Positions 38,724 to 47,367 of a stretch of 54,237 bases of DNA are shown in pieces. Each line of letters begins with the position of its first letter. Within the stretch, counting starts at the first letter, position 1. The notes below the pieces were generated by a model that was not told where the DNA came from, searched no databases, and saw only the letters and a program-made list of their open reading frames with translations. This stretch comes from Burkholderiales bacterium (GTDB lineage Bacteria; Pseudomonadota; Gammaproteobacteria; Burkholderiales; Burkholderiaceae_C): positions 1-54,237 of the forward strand of contig JAPLPQ010000019.1 in NCBI GenBank assembly GCA_026400105.1, in the 5' to 3' direction. Both the position numbers and the translations under genes were made by a program.

Positions 38724-41168
38724 TCAGACCGGCGTCAGCTTGGCGATCGCCAGCGCCAGCCACTTGCTGCCATGGCGGGCAAAGTTGACCTGGGCCCGCG
38801 CGTCGTCGCCCTGGCCTTCGACCGTCAGCACCTTGCCCTCGCCGAACTTGTTGTGGAACACCTGCATGCCGACCCGGATGCCGTGCGCCGGCGCGGACTT
38901 CTGCGCCGGCACGCTGCCGGCGCCGCTGTAGGCCGCCTCCTTGCCGCCACGGCCTGAACCCGAGTCACCGAGCCCGCTGCGGCCCCAGGCCGGCTGCGCC
39001 GAAGCAGCCCCCTGGCCAGACCCGCCCCGCCCGAATCCCTGGCCCCAGCCGCCCTGCTTCGAGCTGATCCATTTCAGACAGGACTCGGGCAGCTCGTCGA
39101 GGAAGCGGCTGCTCAGGTTGTAGCGGGTCTGGCCGTGCAGCATGCGGGTCTGCGCATGGCTCAGGTAGAGGCGCTTCCTGGCGCGCGTGATCGCGACATA
39201 CATCAGGCGGCGCTCCTCCTCGAGCCCGTCGCGGTCGCTCTGGCTGTTCTCGTGCGGGAACAGGCCTTCTTCCAGTCCGGTGATGAAGACCGCGTCGAAC
39301 TCGAGCCCCTTGGCCGCATGCACCGTCATGAGCTGGACCGCGTCCTGGCCGGCCTGGGCCTGGTTGTCGCCGGACTCGAGCGCCGCATGGGTCAGGAAGG
39401 CGGCCAGCGGGCTCAGCGTCTCGCCGCTGTCGGGCTGGACGGACAGGACACCCACCAAGGCGGCGTCGAAGCCCGGCGCCTGCGGGTCGAGCCCCTGGCT
39501 GGCGGGCGACTGGGTCAGGCCCGGGCCGGCCGGCGCGGTCTCGTCGAGCGGCAGCGCCACCGCGTCGCGGCCAAAGCCCTGCTGCAGCACGAAGCTCTCG
39601 GCCGCGTTGACCAGTTCCTCCAGGTTCTCGACCCGGTCGGCGCCCTCGCGGTCGGCGCGGTAATGCTCGAGCAGGCCGCTGTGCTGCAGCACCAGCTCGA
39701 TGATCTCGCGCAGCGTGCGGCCCTCGGTCTGCTCGCGCAGCACGTCGATCTTGGCGACGAAGGCCGACAGCTTGACCCCTGCCGCGCCACCCAGGCTGCT
39801 GGCCGCGTCGTGCAGCGAGCAGCCCAGCGCGCGCGCGGCATCCTGCAGCTGTTCGACCGAACGGGCGCCGATGCCGCGCGGCGGAAAATTGACCACGCGC
39901 AGCAAGCTGGTGTCGTCGTTCGGGTTGTCGAGCAGACGCAGGTAGGCCAGCGCATGCTTGATCTCGGCGCGCTCGAAAAAGCGCAGGCCGCCGTAGACGC
40001 GGTAAGGCAGGCCAGCGCGAAACAGCGCGGTCTCGATGACCCGGCTTTGCGCGTTGCTGCGATACAGCAGCGCGATCTCCTGGCGCGACCAGCCTTCGGC
40101 CAGCAGGCTCTTGATCTCGTCGATCAGCCAGTCGGCCTCGGCGAAATCGCTGGCCGCTTCAAAGACCCGGATCGGTTCGCCCGCGCCCTGCTCGGTGCGC
40201 AGGTTCTTGCCCAGGCGGCCGGTGTTGTGCTCGATCAGCTGGTTGGCCGCTTCGAGGATGTTGCCATGGCTGCGGTAGTTCTGCTCGAGCTTGATCTGGT
40301 GCCTGACCTCGAACTCGCGCACGAAATCGGCCATGTTGCCGACGCGCGCGCCGCGAAAGGCGTAGATGCTCTGGTCGTCGTCACCGACCGCGAGCACGGC
40401 GTTGCCGGCCGGCACGAAGCGGCCGTTCTCGTCATGGCCCGCCAGCAGCTTGAGCCAGACATATTGCAGCTTGTTGGTGTCCTGGAACTCGTCGACCAGG
40501 ATATGGCGAAAGCGCCGCTGGTAATGCTCGCGCACCGCGTCCTGGTCGCGCAGCAGCTCGTAGCAGCGCAGCATCAGCTCGCCGAAGTCGACCACGCCCT
40601 CGCGCTGGCACTGCGCCTCGTAGAGCTGGTAGAAATCGATCTTGCGCCGCTGGTCCTCGTCGCGCGGGCTCATCTGGTGCGCGCGCAGTCCGTCTTCCTT
40701 GCAGCCGGCGATGAACCATTGCAGCTGCTTCGGGGGATAGCGCTCCTCGTCGATCTGGTGCTGCTTGCACAGGCGCTTGATCGCGCTGAGCTGGTCCTGC
40801 ATGTCGAGGATCTGGAAGCTCTGCGGCAGGTTGGCGAGCTTCCAGTGCGCGCGCAGCAGCCGATGGCACAGGCCGTGGAAGGTGCCGATCCACATGCCGC
40901 GCACATTGAGCGGCAGCATGGCCGACAGGCGGGTCAGCATTTCCTTGGCCGCCTTGTTGGTGAAGGTCACGGCCAGCAGGCCGCCCGGCGTGAGCTGGCC
41001 GGTCTGCAGCAGCCAGGCAATGCGCGTGGTCAGCACGCGCGTCTTGCCGGAGCCGGCGCCAGCCAGGATCAGCGCGGGCTCGGGCGGCAGCGTGACGGCG
41101 GCCAGCTGCTCGGCATTGAGGCCCTGCAGCAGCGGCGACTCGGCAAATAGGGATTGGGTTTCAAACAT
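38724..41168 (-). CDS. uvrD: DNA helicase II, UvrD
   Basis: 814 residues, superfamily 1A 3'-5' helicase for excision and mismatch repair. Walker A is LILAGAGSGKT (about 34-44), motif II is HILVDEFQDTNKLQ, motif III includes GDDDQSIYAFRGA, and the C-terminal helicase motifs are present (TVHAAKGLEFDAVFITGLEEGLFPH; RRLMYVAITRARKRLYLSH). A Gly/Ser-rich stretch (about 690-760) joins a C-terminal tail with a Tudor-like AQVNFARHGSKWLALAIAKLTPV. A -10-like TACAAT ends 6 nt before the ATG. Confidence 0.94.
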   Translation of the reverse strand: MFETQSLFAESPLLQGLNAEQLAAVTLPPEPALILAGAGSGKTRVLTTRIAWLLQTGQLTPGGLLAVTFTNKAAKEMLTRLSAMLPLNVRGMWIGTFHGLCHRLLRAHWKLANLPQSFQILDMQDQLSAIKRLCKQHQIDEERYPPKQLQWFIAGCKEDGLRAHQMSPRDEDQRRKIDFYQLYEAQCQREGVVDFGELMLRCYELLRDQDAVREHYQRRFRHILVDEFQDTNKLQYVWLKLLAGHDENGRFVPAGNAVLAVGDDDQSIYAFRGARVGNMADFVREFEVRHQIKLEQNYRSHGNILEAANQLIEHNTGRLGKNLRTEQGAGEPIRVFEAASDFAEADWLIDEIKSLLAEGWSRQEIALLYRSNAQSRVIETALFRAGLPYRVYGGLRFFERAEIKHALAYLRLLDNPNDDTSLLRVVNFPPRGIGARSVEQLQDAARALGCSLHDAASSLGGAAGVKLSAFVAKIDVLREQTEGRTLREIIELVLQHSGLLEHYRADREGADRVENLEELVNAAESFVLQQGFGRDAVALPLDETAPAGPGLTQSPASQGLDPQAPGFDAALVGVLSVQPDSGETLSPLAAFLTHAALESGDNQAQAGQDAVQLMTVHAAKGLEFDAVFITGLEEGLFPHENSQSDRDGLEEERRLMYVAITRARKRLYLSHAQTRMLHGQTRYNLSSRFLDELPESCLKWISSKQGGWGQGFGRGGSGQGAASAQPAWGRSGLGDSGSGRGGKEAAYSGAGSVPAQKSAPAHGIRVGMQVFHNKFGEGKVLTVEGQGDDARAQVNFARHGSKWLALAIAKLTPV

Positions 41169-41174
41169 GGACCG

Positions 41175-41180
41175 ATTGTA
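41175..41180 (-). promoter_or_regulatory. -10-like hexamer 6 nt before uvrD
   Basis: TACAAT on the minus strand, then six nt, then the uvrD ATG. There is no space for a ribosome-binding site. Confidence 0.45.
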
Positions 41181-41183
41181 GGA

Positions 41184-41204
41184 AGGCGCGGCGCATCCGC
41201 GCCT
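41184..41204. terminator. 8-bp hairpin between the GDSL gene and uvrD
   Basis: AGGCGCGG, loop CGCAT, CCGCGCCT. It lies after the GDSL stop and directly before the uvrD -10-like hexamer. There is no T run, so termination is only possible. Confidence 0.4.
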
Positions 41205-41243
41205 GCCTGCGACCCGATCAAGCTGACAGACCCGGTCGAGCGC

Positions 41244-42419
41244 TCAGTACCAGCCGCGGCTGCGCAGGGTGTCGAGCACCAGCTCGGCCATCAGCTGGTT
41301 GGTCTTCGGGCTGCCGTGGAAGTCGTCGGCAAAGACATGGCCGGTCCACCAGCCGGGGTTGAGCGCCGCCTGCGGCTGCTGGCGCGACAGATCGGCCGCG
41401 AAGCAGCTGCCCAGGAAATAGGACGGCAGCCCCATCGCATCGGTCCCGGTGGGGGCACAGGCCGGATCGGTGGTGTTGGTGAAGCCGTACCGGTTGGGCT
41501 GGCCGGCAACGACCGGCGGCGTGACCCACTGCTGCAGCGCAGCATGGAAATCGACCACCGCCACCCGCGCTTCGGTGGCGAAACTGGCCTTGATGCGGGC
41601 GTTGAAGGCCAAGATCCAGCCGTCGGCCATGGCCTGCACCTGCAGCGCGGCCGTCTGACCGGCATTGCCGCCGCCATTGGCCTGGGCCACCGCCGCCAGC
41701 ATGGCCTGGAAGTAAGGCGTGCGGGTCAGGTCGGGAATGGTCAGCAGCACGACGCGCTGCGCACCGCGCTCGAGCGCCTGGGCCCGGATCTGGGCGCTGA
41801 AACGGTCAGCCAGGGCGAACATGTACTGGCCGCCGGCCTGGGCCAGATCGGTCGCAGCAGCGCTGGCCGGGACGACGCCGAGCTCGCCCAGCAGCTTGAC
41901 GAAACGGGTGTCGGCGAAGGGCAGCGGCGCCCGCAGCTCGGTACCCAGCGTCAGGAAGCCGCGCATCAGGTCGGCCAGGTCGTTGCTGCCACCATCGAGC
42001 AGCAGCAGCTCCTCGGCGTCGTAGCGTGAAGCGGACAGGTCCTTGAGTTGCTGCAGGATCGAGAACGGGCTGTCGTCGCCGGCCGCCATGTCGGGCGGCA
42101 CGTTGATCCGGGCCCGGACCACCGCATGCGAGGTGCAGGCGGCAAAGGCCGGATTGGTGTTGAGCGCCACCTGATTGGCATCGGCCGCCAGGTAGCGCGG
42201 GCACAGGGCCCCGACCCCGAGCGCGCTGGCCACATGATCGGTCCAGATCCAGGTATCGGCCAGGGTGCTGCCCTGCACGGTCGCCTTGAAGCCGAAAGTG
42301 CCGCTGTCGCTCAGGCTGTCGCCCGCGACCCGCACCGCACGGGTGTCGGGCCCTCCGTCACCGCAGGCGGCCAGCAAGGCCACGAGGGCGAGCGAAACCA
42401 GTCGCATCCTGTATTGCAT
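41244..42419 (-). CDS. GDSL/SGNH-type lipoprotein hydrolase
   Basis: 391 residues. A signal peptide with lipobox LLAAC (Cys19) leads to an SGNH hydrolase: nucleophile Ser35 in VAGDSLSDSG, the Asn-block LLLDGGSNDLADL, and a C-terminal Asp-His pair in FADDFHGS (about residues 369-374). Secreted esterases of this kind hydrolyse acyl esters of lipids or sugars. The conserved cysteine pairs (CPRYL, AACTSH, DPACAP, GSCFAA) suggest disulfides. Start MQYRMRL is the first in-frame ATG after the tandem repeat region. Confidence 0.85.
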   Translation of the reverse strand: MQYRMRLVSLALVALLAACGDGGPDTRAVRVAGDSLSDSGTFGFKATVQGSTLADTWIWTDHVASALGVGALCPRYLAADANQVALNTNPAFAACTSHAVVRARINVPPDMAAGDDSPFSILQQLKDLSASRYDAEELLLLDGGSNDLADLMRGFLTLGTELRAPLPFADTRFVKLLGELGVVPASAAATDLAQAGGQYMFALADRFSAQIRAQALERGAQRVVLLTIPDLTRTPYFQAMLAAVAQANGGGNAGQTAALQVQAMADGWILAFNARIKASFATEARVAVVDFHAALQQWVTPPVVAGQPNRYGFTNTTDPACAPTGTDAMGLPSYFLGSCFAADLSRQQPQAALNPGWWTGHVFADDFHGSPKTNQLMAELVLDTLRSRGWY

Positions 42420-42439
42420 TCTTGTTCTCCCTTAAGCCA

Positions 42440-42471
42440 GTCACGCCTGTCACGCCTGTCACGCCTGTCAC
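42440..42471. repeat. 9-bp tandem repeat upstream of the GDSL gene
   Basis: GTCACGCCT repeated three times plus a partial GTCAC, in the 5' region of the GDSL lipoprotein gene about 20 nt before its ATG. It could vary in copy number. Confidence 0.7.
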
Positions 42472-42628
42472 TCCGACCATGCGCCGCACGCCGATGGCGT
42501 CCATGGCAGCGATTGCGCCGCCGGCATCACCTGCACGCGCCATCGATCCGCTTCGATGCTGGGGCAGCGATGACGGGCTGTCAAGGCTGAGGGATGCAAG
42601 GCCGCCCGCATCGTTGCCGGCCAGACGT

Positions 42629-42653
42629 GAAAAAACCCGACCTGGGCCGGGTT
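42629..42653 (-). terminator. Rho-independent terminator of the RNA helicase gene
   Basis: On the minus strand AACCCG, 8-nt loop, CGGGTT followed by a T run (plus-strand A run at 42630-42635), about 30 nt after the helicase stop. Confidence 0.8.
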
Positions 42654-42681
42654 CTTTCGGGAGCGGGCCTAGGCCCAGGGC

Positions 42682-44586
42682 TCAGCGCTTGACGAAGCGC
42701 GGCTTGCCGGCGCCGCCTTCGGGGCGCGGACGACGGTCACCGAAGGACGGTGCGCCGCCGCCATGGCCGCGCGATTCGTTGCCGCGGCGCTCGAAGGCCG
42801 GACGGTCACCGAAGCTGCGCTCGCCGCCGGCCGGACGGCCGAAGGACTCGCGGCGCTGCTCGCCACCGAAACCGCCCTGCGGGCCACGCTGTTCGCGGCC
42901 GGCAAAACCGCGCGACTCGCCGCGGAAATCACCACGCGGCTCGGAACGGTCACCACCACGGAACTCGCCGCGACCTTCCGGACGGGCATCGCCACGCGAC
43001 TCGAAGCGCACGTCGCCGCGCGGCTCGGAGCGGAACTCGCCACGGGGCTGGAAATCACCACGACTGGCCGGACGGCCGGAATTGCCACCGAAGCCGCCTT
43101 CGCTACGGCCCCAGCCGCCGCCACCGCCAGCGCCACCGCGGGAGTTGCCACCGCGCGGGGGAGCACCGCGACCATTGCCGCCACGGCCAGCCGGACGACG
43201 GTCGTTGAATTCGTAGACCTGCTTCTTGGGCTCCAGGCCCGGAATGGTCGCGGTCTTGATGACCTGCTGGCTGTAAGCCTCGATCTCGCCGATCTTGCGA
43301 CGGTCACGGAACTCGGCCATGGTCACGGCCAGACCCTTGCGACCGGCGCGGCCGGTACGGCCGATGCGGTGGGTGTAGTCCTCGGCCTTGAGCGGCAGGC
43401 CGTAGTTGAACACGTGGGTGATCGTCGGCACGTCGATGCCGCGGGCGGCGACGTCGGTCGCGACCAGGATCTGCACCTGGCCGTTGCGCAGCGCCATCAG
43501 GCGGCGGGTACGCAGACCCTGGCTCAGGGCACCGTGCAGCGCGACTGCCGAGAAACCGACCTGCTGCAGCTCTTCAGCCAGCGAATCGCACTCGATCTGG
43601 GTGCTGGCGAAAACGATCGCCTGGTCGATGGTCGCGTCGCGCAGCCAATGGTCAAGCAGCTGGCGCTTGTGTTCCTGGCTGTCACACCAGAACAGCTGCT
43701 GCTCGATGCTGCTGTGCTTGTCCTGCGGCGAATCGATCTGCACCTTTTGCGGCGCACGCATCACGCGCTGGGCCAGGCTCTGGATGCGCGGCGCGAAGGT
43801 GGCGCTGAACATCATGGTCTGGTGGCGCTGGATGGTCAGCTGGTTGATTTCGGCCAGGTCGTCCGAGAAACCCAGGTCCAGCATGCGGTCGGCTTCGTCG
43901 ACGACCAGGAACTGGACCTTGTCGAGCTTGATCTGACCGTTGCGTTGCAGGTCGAGCAGGCGGCCCGGGGTCGCGACCACCAGGTCGGCGTTCTGCAGCT
44001 TGGCGATCTGGACCGGGTAGGGAATGCCACCGACCACGTTGGCGATGCGCATGCCGCGGCAATGCTTGACCAGCTCGATCGCATCCTGGGCGACCTGCTG
44101 CGCGAGTTCGCGCGTCGGGCACAGGATCAGGGCGCCCGGCACGGCCGGGGTGAAATGACGCGCCAGCAGCGGGTTCTTGCGCTTGGGCTTCTTCGGTGCC
44201 GGCTGGCCGGCAGCTTCGGCTTCGGCGACCTGGCGGTCCCAGTCGGCGCGCTCGGCGGCTTCGGCGGCAGCCTGCTGCTCGAGCAGGGTGTGCAGCACCG
44301 GCAGCAGGAAGGCGGCGGTCTTGCCGCTACCGGTCTGGCTCGACACCATCAGGTCGGTGAAGCCTTCGGCATGGCCACCGTTCATGGCCTTGGGGATGGT
44401 GGCGTTCTGCACCAGGGTCGGCTGGGTGAAGCCGAGGTCGGCAACGGCCTGGACCAGCTCGGGCGCCAGGCCCAGGGCGGCGAAGGCGTTCGGCAGCGCA
44501 GCGGCTTGCGGCGCAGCTTCGGCCACGTCGGTGGTGATGGAGGAATCGAAACCGGTTTCGACCGGGAATTGCAAAGAGTCAGTCAT
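42682..44586 (-). CDS. DEAD-box ATP-dependent RNA helicase with long RG-rich tail
   Basis: 634 residues, superfamily 2. The Q motif region is LGFTQPTLVQNATIP, Walker A SSQTGSGKT (83-90), DEAD in VVDEADRMLDLGF (about 231), SAT in MMFSATF, and motif VI HRIGRTGRAG. A charged insertion (QQAAAEAAERADWDRQVAEA, about 103-145) separates motifs I and Ia. The last ~170 residues are Arg-Gly-rich repeats ending PRFVKR, which in relatives bind RNA non-specifically. It resembles the RhlE/SrmB/DeaD groups without a clear match to one. The start MTDSLQFP follows a leader with a 7-bp hairpin. Confidence 0.9.
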   Translation of the reverse strand: MTDSLQFPVETGFDSSITTDVAEAAPQAAALPNAFAALGLAPELVQAVADLGFTQPTLVQNATIPKAMNGGHAEGFTDLMVSSQTGSGKTAAFLLPVLHTLLEQQAAAEAAERADWDRQVAEAEAAGQPAPKKPKRKNPLLARHFTPAVPGALILCPTRELAQQVAQDAIELVKHCRGMRIANVVGGIPYPVQIAKLQNADLVVATPGRLLDLQRNGQIKLDKVQFLVVDEADRMLDLGFSDDLAEINQLTIQRHQTMMFSATFAPRIQSLAQRVMRAPQKVQIDSPQDKHSSIEQQLFWCDSQEHKRQLLDHWLRDATIDQAIVFASTQIECDSLAEELQQVGFSAVALHGALSQGLRTRRLMALRNGQVQILVATDVAARGIDVPTITHVFNYGLPLKAEDYTHRIGRTGRAGRKGLAVTMAEFRDRRKIGEIEAYSQQVIKTATIPGLEPKKQVYEFNDRRPAGRGGNGRGAPPRGGNSRGGAGGGGGWGRSEGGFGGNSGRPASRGDFQPRGEFRSEPRGDVRFESRGDARPEGRGEFRGGDRSEPRGDFRGESRGFAGREQRGPQGGFGGEQRRESFGRPAGGERSFGDRPAFERRGNESRGHGGGAPSFGDRRPRPEGGAGKPRFVKR

Positions 44587-44636
44587 GTCTATCGTCCAGG
44601 CGCCAAAACAGCGCGCAATGAGCAAAGCAGGACGAG

Positions 44637-44654
44637 CCGGACTAAAGAGTCCGG
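44637..44654 (-). promoter_or_regulatory. Hairpin in the RNA helicase leader
   Basis: CCGGACT and AGTCCGG pair over 7 bp with a 4-nt loop, about 50 nt upstream of the helicase ATG. Such leader structures are candidates for feedback or temperature control of DEAD-box helicases; this is an inference. Confidence 0.4.
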
Positions 44655-44978
44655 GCAGCGTGCCCGATCCGATCATGGTCAACAAGAAACATCAACCATC
44701 AAACAGATCGGCATGCCGCGTGCCCATGAGTGGGCCGACTGGTATGCGTGGGGCCCTGAATTCAAACCCAATGATGGGTCGCCGGTTTACACCGTGAGGG
44801 GCCAGAGTGAGGCAGATGCACGTAAAAGTCGCCGCTCATGCGGCCGACTGGTTGCAATTGTCGCACAGTCGCGGGTTTTCCCCAAGCTTTTTTTATTTCG
44901 GCGGCATGAGCCGGCACGAACCGGTCGGCAGACACAAACCTTAGCCGGCGCCTACAATCCGCGCTTACATCATTATTG

Positions 44979-44994
44979 TGTCAATTTTTTGACA
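44979..44994. promoter_or_regulatory. TGTCAA-TTTT-TTGACA inverted repeat before the phosphate genes
   Basis: A perfect 6-bp inverted repeat with a T-rich spacer, 26 nt upstream of the DUF47 start. It may be an operator. It does not match the direct-repeat PhoB box layout. Confidence 0.4.
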
Positions 44995-45019
44995 TTTTGC
45001 ACCCACCCTAGGAGCCGAC

Positions 45020-45667
45020 ATGATTTTTGGGAAACTGCTGCCCCGAGAGGGCAATTTCTTTGAACTCTTCAACCTGCACGCCAAGCATATGGTCGAGGCC
45101 TCGCACGCCTTCGCCGAGCTGGTCAAGAACTACGCCGACCCGGTGCTGCGCGACAAGTACAACCAGGAAGTCGACCGCGCCGAGCATGCCGCCGACCGCG
45201 TGACGATGGAAGTCAACCGCCTGCTGCACAAGACCTTCATCACGCCGATCGACCGCGAGCAGATCCACTCGCTGATCAACACCATGGACGATGTCGCCGA
45301 CCTGATCCAGGACTCGGCCGAGACCATGGCACTGTACGACGTGCAGCACATGACCGACGAGATCAGCCGCCTGACCGATCTGGGCGTCAAATGCTGCGAG
45401 CGCCTGCAATCGGCTGTCGCCCTGCTCGACAAGATCGCCGACGCCAAGACCGCCGAAGCCGCGCTCAAGACCTGCGAGGAGATCGACCGCCTCGAGTCCG
45501 ATGCCGACCGCGTGCTGCGCAACGCGATGAGCAAGCTGTTCCGCGAGGAAACCGATGTGCGCGAGCTGATCAAGCTCAAGGCCATCTACGAGCTGCTCGA
45601 GACCATCACCGACCGCTGCGAGGACGTGGCCAACCTGATCGAGGGCGTGATCCTCGAGAACTCCTGA
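45020..45667 (+). CDS. DUF47/PhoU-like phosphate transport accessory protein
   Basis: 215 residues, all helical with PhoU-like bundles and acidic metal-binding clusters (VDRAEHAADRVTMEVN; EEIDRLESDADRVLRNAM). DUF47 proteins are encoded beside Pit transporters and are thought to modulate low-affinity phosphate uptake. It is 15 nt from the pit gene on the same strand. An AGGAG ribosome-binding site precedes the ATG. Confidence 0.9.
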   Translation: MIFGKLLPREGNFFELFNLHAKHMVEASHAFAELVKNYADPVLRDKYNQEVDRAEHAADRVTMEVNRLLHKTFITPIDREQIHSLINTMDDVADLIQDSAETMALYDVQHMTDEISRLTDLGVKCCERLQSAVALLDKIADAKTAEAALKTCEEIDRLESDADRVLRNAMSKLFREETDVRELIKLKAIYELLETITDRCEDVANLIEGVILENS

Positions 45668-45682
45668 TTCGGGAGATCCAGC

Positions 45683-46696
45683 ATGACTTCAATGCAGGCG
45701 GCCTTCTGGGTCATCGCCATGCTGGTGGCCATGGCGCTGCTGTTCGACTTCATGAACGGCTTCCATGACGCCGCCAACTCGATCGCGACCGTGGTCTCGA
45801 CCGGCGTGCTCAAGCCGACGCAGGCCGTGGCCTTCGCGGCCTTCTTCAACTTCGTCGCCATCTTCATCTTCCACCTGAGCGTGGCGGCCACCGTCGGCAA
45901 GGGCATTGCCCAGCCCGGCGTGGTCGATACCCATGTGGTGTTCGGCGCCCTGGCCGGCGCGATCACCTGGAACCTGATCACCTGGTACTACGGCATTCCG
46001 AGCAGCTCCTCGCACGCGCTGATCGGCGGCATCGTCGGTGCCGTGATCGCCAAGGCCGGTGCCGGGGCGCTGGTCTCGACCGGCCTGGTCCGCACCATCA
46101 TCTTCATCTTCGTCTCGCCGCTGCTGGGCTTCCTGTTCGGCTCGCTGATGATGGTGCTGGTGGCCTGGGTCTGCCGGCGCATGACGCCGTCCAAGGTCGA
46201 CCGCTGGTTCCGCCGGCTGCAACTGGTGTCGGCCGGGGCCTACAGCCTGGGCCACGGCGGCAACGACGCGCAAAAGACCATCGGCATCATCTGGATGCTG
46301 CTGATCGCGACCGGCTACGCAGCGGCCGAAGACAAGTCACCGGCGAGCTGGGTGATCGTCTGCTGCTACGCCGCGATCGGCGCCGGCACGATGTTTGGCG
46401 GCTGGCGCATCGTCAAGACCATGGGTCAGAAGATCACCAAGCTCAAGCCGGTCGGCGGCTTCTGCGCCGAGACCGGCGGCGCGATCACGCTGTTCCTGGC
46501 CACGGCGCTCGGCGTGCCGGTCTCGACCACCCACACCATCACCGGCGCCATCGTCGGCGTCGGTTCGGTGCAGCGCCTGAGCGCGGTGCGCTGGGGCGTG
46601 GCCGGCAACATCGTCTGGGCCTGGGTGCTGACGATTCCCGCCTCGGCCTTCGTCGCGGCGATCGGCTACTGGGTCAGCCTGCAGCTGTTCGCCTGA
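45683..46696 (+). CDS. pit: Low-affinity inorganic phosphate transporter, Pit family
   Basis: 337 residues, about 8-10 membrane helices. The two Pit signature halves are present: DFMNGFHDAANSIATVVSTG near the N-terminus and SLGHGGNDAQKTIGIIWMLL in the middle, with GVPVSTTHTITGAIVGVG near the end. It is shorter than E. coli PitA (about 500), as is common for the DUF47-linked type. It imports phosphate as a metal complex with protons. It probably forms one operon with the upstream DUF47 gene. Confidence 0.93.
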   Translation: MTSMQAAFWVIAMLVAMALLFDFMNGFHDAANSIATVVSTGVLKPTQAVAFAAFFNFVAIFIFHLSVAATVGKGIAQPGVVDTHVVFGALAGAITWNLITWYYGIPSSSSHALIGGIVGAVIAKAGAGALVSTGLVRTIIFIFVSPLLGFLFGSLMMVLVAWVCRRMTPSKVDRWFRRLQLVSAGAYSLGHGGNDAQKTIGIIWMLLIATGYAAAEDKSPASWVIVCCYAAIGAGTMFGGWRIVKTMGQKITKLKPVGGFCAETGGAITLFLATALGVPVSTTHTITGAIVGVGSVQRLSAVRWGVAGNIVWAWVLTIPASAFVAAIGYWVSLQLFA

Positions 46697-46697
46697 T

Positions 46698-47309
46698 TCA
46701 GCGCAGGAAATGCTCGCGGTAGTGCACGAGTTCGTCGATCGACTCGTGCACATCGGCCAGCGCGGTGTGGCGCTGGTGCTTCTTGAAGGCCTTGTAGACC
46801 TCGGGCCGCCAGCGCTTGGCCAGCTCCTTCAGGGTGCTGACGTCGAGGTTGCGGTAGTGGAAATAGGCCTCGAGCTTGGGCATGTACTTGACCAGGAAGC
46901 GCCGGTCCTGTCCGATCGAATTGCCACACATCGGTGAAGCGCCCTTGGGCAGGTATTTGCGGATGAACTCGATCACCTGGGCCTCGGCATCGGCCTCGGA
47001 AGTCGCGCTGGCCTTGACCCGGTTGATCAGGCCGCTGCGGCCATGAGTGCCCTTGTTCCAGGCGTCCATCGCGTCGAGCGCGGCATCGCTCTGGTGAATC
47101 GCCAGCACCGGGCCCTCGACGCGCGGCAACAGGTCGGGGCCGGTGATGACGACCGCGATCTCGATCAGGCGATCGGTCTCGGGATTGAGGCCGGTCATCT
47201 CGCAGTCGAGCCAGATCAGGTTCTGGTCGCTCTTGACCAGATGCTGGACGGTTTCTTGGCTGTTGCTGCGGTCGGCAACCGGAGCGGAGGGGCTGGGGTT
47301 CTGGCTCAT
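46698..47309 (-). CDS. orn: Oligoribonuclease
   Basis: 203 residues, DEDDh 3'-5' exonuclease that degrades 2-5-nt RNAs, including pGpG. Motif [27 protein letters not shown] holds the first acidic pair, and [12 protein letters not shown] and the C-terminal [21 protein letters not shown] supply the rest. An N-terminal extension of about 25 residues ([16 protein letters not shown]...) precedes the usual start. The gene ends one base from the pit stop (convergent) and is divergent from the M48 protease gene. Confidence 0.94.
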   Translation of the reverse strand: MSQNPSPSAPVADRSNSQETVQHLVKSDQNLIWLDCEMTGLNPETDRLIEIAVVITGPDLLPRVEGPVLAIHQSDAALDAMDAWNKGTHGRSGLINRVKASATSEADAEAQVIEFIRKYLPKGASPMCGNSIGQDRRFLVKYMPKLEAYFHYRNLDVSTLKELAKRWRPEVYKAFKKHQRHTALADVHESIDELVHYREHFLR

Positions 47310-47367
47310 GCCCCGATTTTCACCGATCGCGCGGCGGCATTGGCCGGCATTCGCTAGACTCGCAGCC

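Larger units (their letters stand above)
44587..45019. other. 433-nt divergent region between RNA helicase and DUF47 genes
   Basis: No credible gene. Left: the helicase leader with hairpin CCGGACT-AAAG-AGTCCGG (44637-44654). Middle: ACCCA-ATGA-TGGGT near 44768. Right: TACAAT at 44953-44958, the TGTCAA/TTGACA inverted repeat, and an AGGAG ribosome-binding site before the DUF47 start. Confidence 0.5.

Noticed and set aside
42763..45063. Plus-strand open frame of about 766 codons opposite the RNA helicase
   Set aside because: Low-complexity Ala/Thr/Arg composition produced by the antisense of the RG repeats; no ribosome-binding site and no family motif.
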